In this document: positions 58,480 through 64,000 of the stretch, piece by piece
How positions within the stretch are numbered: position 1 is the first letter of the stretch
Layout: the number at the start of each line of letters is the position of its first letter
Source of the DNA: Pseudoneurospora amorphoporcata
Lineage: Eukaryota; Ascomycota; Sordariomycetes; Sordariales; Sordariaceae
Assembly: GCA_033297205.1 (NCBI GenBank)
Contig: MU859170.1
Span: 1 to 64,000, forward strand
Length of the DNA: 64,000 nucleotides
Reading direction: 5' to 3'
Made by a program: the position numbers and the translations under genes
Notes under the pieces: model-generated
What the model was told of the DNA's origin: nothing
The model's database searches: none
Seen by the model: the letters and a program-made list of their open reading frames with translations, nothing else

Positions 58480-60367
58480 CTTGACCGGGAACCCAAATGC
58501 GCCAGTCAACTCTTAACATGGGCTTCCACCTCGAGTTGTTGTGGAAAGAAGAAAGGGTTCTGGGCTTATTCTCGTAGCCTAGCCGTCGAGGTACCTTTCC
58601 ACTTCCCGCTACGCCGCACTACACTAAAGGACGGGGAATGGGGGGGAGCTCCACGGTGCAGCTCACTGTAGTGGTGGTCCAAGCGTCAGGACGGGTTTAA
58701 CGCCAATGCCATTTACCCCTTGGCGGACATAATGAATCATCTTTGTCGGTTGTATTTGAGATCCTTTCGTATTGTACATTGTACCGGACATGGAAGCAGC
58801 TGAGACGTTGTTTTTAAATTCCCAGTAGTTTTCGGCGTCAACATGGCATAACCGAAATATTCAAAGGGAGACCTCTGGATGTAGTTGCAACTCAGTACAC
58901 TCAGCTGCCAGTCCCCAGGTCCCTAGAACTATGGGCGTGCAAGCCGGCCAGCTGTTGCCAGCTGCCATATCCATCTGCCAACCTCTTTTCAACGACAACC
59001 TAACTTCGCGGCTGTCCAAGTCTTTGAATGTCAACATGTTGATGACTTATATCGTGAATAGGATTTCACACGAGCACTATTGACGCTCATTTGTTTCGTA
59101 ATGATTCTTTCGCGACTATCTCCTTGTCCATAGAGCTGTGCAGCTGCGATCGGAAAATAACGCGGGCAACTCACGCGATCTGGATTGATGGCCATCATCG
59201 TTTCCATGGATGAAGCGAACACGCTGTTGTCGCGAGACACTCGTCGATGTCCAGCTGGTATTTCCTTCTTCTGAGCTCGGTTGATCAACATCGCAACTGC
59301 GGCTGTATCTGCATGAAGAATGACGGAGATAACTCTCCACAGTCGCCCATAATGCGTGCTTTTGCGCTTTCCCGTGAACTTGGTTGATGGAGGAGGCACG
59401 GTCTACCTACCCAGGCAAACAGGCACATGATAACAGATTCGACACTTCCTTCACGGTGCTAACATTTCCTCCTTCCTTGTCTTGTTCTTTCCAGCTCGAC
59501 TTCCTCATTACCGGTACCGGCTATGTTCCTGAAGGTATGTAGGTTCTGGTTTTGGTGATGACTCCCCTCCATGCAACGGAACTCTAGGAAGTCACCTATG
59601 CAAGACCGAGAGCTCCTGCGGCGTATCATGACCTGAACTTGATCCGTTCGAACCTCTGCGACGGAAACCGCATTGTCGATATGCTTGAATCGACCGCTGT
59701 GACTTCTACCTCTACTCTTTGTCGGCAAGATAAACCAGAAGTACAGATTGAGGATGTGAGGCAGCACACCAATCTGCAAGACCAGTTGACTTTGAGGACT
59801 GGTGCCTTTGAATTATCAAACCTCATCCGTAAACAAACCCCACGTTGAACCTTTGCATCGCCCTTTGCAGTTTCTGTATACAATATCAAGTTGGCGTCAT
59901 TGAACGTGTGTCGGTACCGACGGGATGAAAGAATGAAGGTGACCAAGGCGGTCGGTGCAGTCGGTGCAGGACCCCTCCCGCCTTCCTACCTCCTCTGCCA
60001 CTACCTCCTTCCGCGCACACAACTCTTGAAATTTTCTCCCACTCCTTCGCACTTTCCTGCGGTCCACTATCATCGTCAATCTCGGTCACTTGGGTGCAGA
60101 CCTTTTTTTTTGGAGAGTCTTCTTGTCTTTCCCCTCGAGGCGGGTTTTGGATTCCAGCCTTTCTCTTTTTACTATCATCTATCCTCACTTCCACTCTCGT
60201 TCTCGTTTCCTGGAAACCCTTCTCTTCTGCGACCGTGAAGCTCGACAGGTCTGGTCCCCTCTGTCGTCCATTCTTTCACTACGACTTCCTTTTGGCAAAT
60301 AGACACCAGCGCGCCGACAGCCTTGAGCGTTACGGACACGCGACAACACCCATTCCTGCATCAAACA
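58480..60367. other. divergent region, sec15 / mei2, long leader
   Basis: About 1.9 kb. The frames at 59031-59399 and 59459-59946 (minus) lack family features. The CT-rich stretch 60060-60360, with many short upstream frames, is probably the 5' leader of the Mei2 gene. Confidence 0.5.
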
Positions 60368-63059
60368 ATGGCGCAGGCACGAGATACGGGATTCAACCCC
60401 TCCTCACCTCACTCGTCGAGCGGCGCCGCCGACTCGTACAAGCATGAAGGTACTCCGGATACCAGATTGACTGCCTTCTCACCGGGTGACAACTCGGCGA
60501 GGTCCAACAAGCTTCTCAACCGGACCCTGGCCCTCGGCACCGCTACCTCTCAGGATGCACATTCTCACCATTTCCATTCGCACAACTCGTCCGATGGCTA
60601 CTCTGTAGCTCCAGCCAGCGGCTCAGACAAGGATCCCTTTATTTCCACCTCGTCCATCACCAAGTCGGACCAGAAGCTGTCTCCTACGGCCTCCTCATTC
60701 CTTCCTGTTTCTGTTTCCGGTCCTCTGGTCGCCCACGGTTCTGTTAACGGGCCCCAGAATGGAATGCAGGGCTTACTATACGCTGTGCAGCCTTCCTATG
60801 CCCAGCGTGACAGTCCCAAGGCCGCAGACAAGCTCAGTACTGACCTCAGTCTCTCCCGTTACCTTGTATTCTACTCCTCCCAGCCGATTACGGTCGCCGG
60901 CGTTGAGGAGTATCTTCGGGTACGTGTCTTTGCCCTTCTACGCAAGACTCACATTGCCGCTACAAGAAGAATGTAACTGACATACCTCCGCAGAAGCTGG
61001 AGAGACTCGGTTCGCCTGTGCAGGGCAAGCACCATGCCGTCCAAGAGGGAATCAGAGTCTTGCTTCGTCTGACAGACATCCGTGATGCTCGCAAAGTCCA
61101 TGACAATGTTCAACTGGGCAATCCCGAGTGGCGTGCAACATACATCACGCCCGTTGACTTTTTCCACGTAAGCCTCCTATGCCCACGCGTATCCGGTTCA
61201 TCATGACTAAGTTGCCAAAATAGTTTGCATATCCGAGTAATTCGGTTGATCCAGTCTCTGAAGGGCAGCTCCTGGTTCTCGCCTTTCCGGGGTCGGGCTA
61301 CGCTTTTCCCTATGCCCAGTCTCAGGTGGAGGCAATCGTCTACAGCTTCCTCCAGGGTGAGGGGGAATTGTTTGCTTTCCAGCGTCTGAATGATTCAACC
61401 CAAGGTCTCTTCAAGGCCATTGCGGAGTTCGCTGATGTCGACGTGGCCGTTTCCGTTGTTTCCAAGTTCAACGGCTTCACTGTCAATGTAAGCCACTGAA
61501 ACCATTCTTCTGTTGGTATATACGATAGACTGACATTCATTGCTACAGGGTATTCAGCTACTGCTGACTTTGTGCCAGCCGGATACACCAGCTCTGGGTC
61601 TCGCGTCAGTGGAGGCCTATAATCCTCCCCAACCCCAGGTGCAAGATATTACCAACATCTTCCAAAACATGAGTGTTGCTAGAACTCCCCAGCCAACCCG
61701 TCCTTTGGTTGGTGGTGGACGCGCCACTCAGTCGCCTGCAAGCATTTCTGTTCCCCAGCAGCAGATTGCTATGTATCCGGTGGTGTACAGAACTCCCGTC
61801 AGCAGTGGTAACCGCTATGTACTCGACCAGACCCCTACTCGCGGCCATAGCGTCGCACCTCTGACTCCTCTGACACCGATGAGTGGTGGCCTCTCTGTAA
61901 TGAATTCTTCCATCTACACACCGCCCGCTACGCCAATGACCATGCAGAACGACTATACCAGTCCTCGGAGCATGCAGCAGTTTGGACGACCGGATAGCCG
62001 TCGTCAGAATGCCATGCGTGTCTCCAGATCGCCGTATCAGAATGCGGCTGGACATCATAACCACGTCGATGTCAACCGCATTCGGGAGGGTATCGACGTC
62101 AGGACTACGGTAAGTGATACCTGGACTCGATGGAAAAAAACGGAACTAACTTTTTAGATCATGCTTCGCAACATTCCGAACAAGGTCGATCAAGCCATGC
62201 TGAAGCGGATCATTGACGAGTCAAGCTGGGGCAAGTACGATTTCATGTATTTGCGCATCGACTTTGCCAATGACTGCAAGTACGTGATAGCCCACCACTT
62301 GTCGTGCGAAACGTTTGCTGACTTGCTAGTGTCGGATATGCGTTCATCAATTTTGTCGATGTAAGTTTCCCTCCATTTCCCAACCTTGGTTTTTATCAAT
62401 AGCTGACAACCTCTAAGCCGTTGGATATCGTCGACGTAAGTTTAAACCTCCGCATCGCCGGATCAAATCTAAAACATTATGTAGTTTGTCAATGCTCGGG
62501 GCAATCAACGTTGGAACTGCTTCAAGAGTGACAAGGTTGCAGAGATATCCTATGCTAGTAAGTTTGGCTGAACACGTCTCATGAAACTGACGCTGATCTT
62601 TCGAAGCCATCCAAGGAAAGGACTGCCTCGTTCAGAAGTTCCGCAACAGCTCAGTCATGCTCGAGGCGCCTCACTATCGACCCAAGGTGAAAACCCAACT
62701 CTACTTTGTTGATTGTTGAGTCGTCACTAAAAGTTCGCAGTTGTATTTCACGTCCAACGGACCCAGACCTGACCTCGCTGGACAAGAAGAGCCATTCCCC
62801 AAACCGGACAATCAGTCCAAGATGAAGCGCAGCTGTGAGAATGCCGAACACGTCGGTATGTTGAGGATTACGCACCATAGATGAATGGATGTCGCTCACA
62901 CATGTATCAGGTCTGTTTACCCCGAACGCGGGTCAACACTTCCGTGACGAGCAGCGTCGTCGTCGCTCACAGTACGATCGTGGTACCAGACTTGCGGCTC
63001 TGGAGGAGTATGACTACGACACTCAGACCCAACCGCAGGCCATCTATCCGACCCAGTAA
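60368..63059 (+). CDS. mei2: Mei2-type RNA-binding protein
   Basis: Eleven exons: 60368-60919, 60994-61167, 61224-61487, 61549-62109, 62158-62279, 62330-62360, 62418-62435, 62485-62557, 62607-62686, 62741-62855 and 62911-63059; 712 residues. The C-terminal Mei2-type RRM (about 518-650) begins MLRNIPNKVDQ and continues DFMYLRIDFANDCNVGYAF, INFVDPLDIVDF, RWNCFKSDKVAEISYA and IQGKDCLVQKFRN. Two weaker RRM-like regions lie around residues 160-240 and 255-345. In fission yeast Mei2 triggers meiosis through RNA binding; filamentous ascomycete relatives are less studied. Exon 7 is only 18 nt. The first 160 residues and the stretch 355-500 are Ser/Pro/Gln-rich and probably disordered. The first ATG in the frame is used. 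Confidence 0.9.
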
Positions 63060-64000
63060 CTGTGGGCCAAAGTCGCCATAAGTGCGCGAACATCACCGAG
63101 CTTCAATATCGTCAGACAACACGAAAAACAAGCTCGAGACACTTTTTATGCGATACATACGATATTTTACTTTCTGCAATCTTCGAGAGTTTATGAGAGG
63201 TGTGAAAAATTTGGCATGGAATGGCCCTTTTGAGATTGGTGATCAGCTTTTTGACAGGTTTGTCAGATTTTGCGAAGCTGCATGGAGAAAAACAGAAAAA
63301 GACTAGCATCATTTAAGCACCATGGGTTGTTGTCGCTTTGAGGGAAAATGGGGAAAAGGCGGGTTGAAATGGTATATCGGCGGGAACCAGATTGGACTAT
63401 GCCAAAGGGGTCATTGAAGGCCACGGCGGTCTAGGAAAGATGGTTGGCCCATGCCCGGATTACCTGATTTTGAGGAGTTGTGATGGAGAGCTGCTCCCAC
63501 GGGGCAATCAGTAGTGTGTATTTTAGACCACAGTATGTGTTAGTAGCGTAATGAGCGGTTGATCCCCTTGGGATACTTTGGCGTCACATTGTGGTTCATT
63601 CATGTAGTGTTAGCACCCACTTCATATCACCGGAAACTTGTTTTCCTGGGTATGCTCAAACGTATATTCTGCTATGGACTCGTTGACATGTATGATCACG
63701 TTGAAGTCAACCATCAGATATTAAGTCATTATGCACTTGAGGTTTCCGGTAGAGCAGGCAATGGCTTTACGGTCCCCGAGCCAAGGTGCGTGTGTGAAGG
63801 CCTCGGTCGGTGCCGTAGTGTTTGGTGTTGATCCTCAACTGAATCCGACGGTAGCAGATCATTATCGTCTTCTCCAACCCCCTCGCTTCTTTCTTCGGTA
63901 GAGTTCGAAAGGACAGATACATTCATAGCTCCATTATGCGTAGGCCCGACGCCTTTTCGGAAGAGTTCTGAAGCTGTCTGTTGGATGGACCCGCCAGACT
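63060..64000. other. mei2 3' flank to the right edge
   Basis: About 940 bp. The first 250 bases are A/T-rich and probably 3' untranslated sequence of mei2. No complete gene is seen; the last 200 bases could belong to a gene beyond the edge. Confidence 0.45.

Noticed and set aside
59031..59946. Two minus-strand frames between sec15 and mei2 as small genes
   Set aside because: No recognisable motifs, no convincing introns, and they overlap equally long frames on the other strand.
1..64000. CRISPR arrays, bacterial-type operons or a biosynthetic cluster
   Set aside because: No regularly spaced repeats, and the gene set is eukaryotic housekeeping; no polyketide, peptide-synthetase or terpene genes are present.

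Overview
The window looks like nuclear DNA of a filamentous ascomycete, most likely Neurospora or a close relative in the Sordariaceae. Genes are intron-rich. Introns are mostly 50-80 nt, with GTAAGT/GTACGT-like donors and CTAAC/CTGAC branch points. Intergenic leaders are long and CT- or CAA-rich. Several proteins match Neurospora families I recognise: the 926-residue Hsp104-type chaperone hsp98, the X-Pro aminopeptidase ampp, the Hap5 homologue aab-1 and pbn-1. Species is not settled from sequence alone.

Layout. Positions 1-8.3 kb are gene-poor: CT tracts, an 18-bp minisatellite, a TA-rich patch and one doubtful small ORF. From 8.3 to 22.6 kb come a six-exon gene joining a caspase-like domain to a cysteine-less rhodanese domain (minus), pbn-1, a sulfotransferase-like gene, the mitoribosomal/recombination protein mL67/Mhr1, and hsp98 (minus). 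Positions 23.36-25.49 kb hold a 2139-bp Fot1/pogo-type transposon. It has perfect 92-bp inverted repeats, a TA duplication and a transposase broken by one in-frame stop. From 27 to 42.5 kb come NIP7, glutamate 5-kinase, ATP23, an Aurora kinase, TIP41, a 718-residue low-complexity nuclear-type protein of unknown function, a FUN14 protein and ampp. From 44 to 63 kb come an importin-13/Kap122-type karyopherin, mitochondrial Trp-tRNA synthetase, mitoribosomal uS10m, Fcf2, aab-1 (Hap5), exocyst Sec15 and a Mei2-type RNA-binding protein.

The genes are mostly unrelated housekeeping functions, as expected in a fungal chromosome. Mitochondrial functions are frequent: mL67, ATP23, FUN14, the presequence form of ampp, MSW1 and uS10m. 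Ribosome biogenesis is represented by NIP7 and Fcf2. Many neighbours are divergent pairs sharing promoter regions.

Most notable points: the caspase-rhodanese fusion, which appears only when six exons are spliced; the transposon with identical ends and one inactivating CAG-to-TAG-like change; a cluster of CCAAT boxes upstream of aab-1, whose product is a subunit of the CCAAT-binding complex; a GC-AG intron in the Aurora kinase gene; and two nested start codons in ampp. Exon coordinates were read by eye from splice signals and reading-frame continuity. No transcript data were available.
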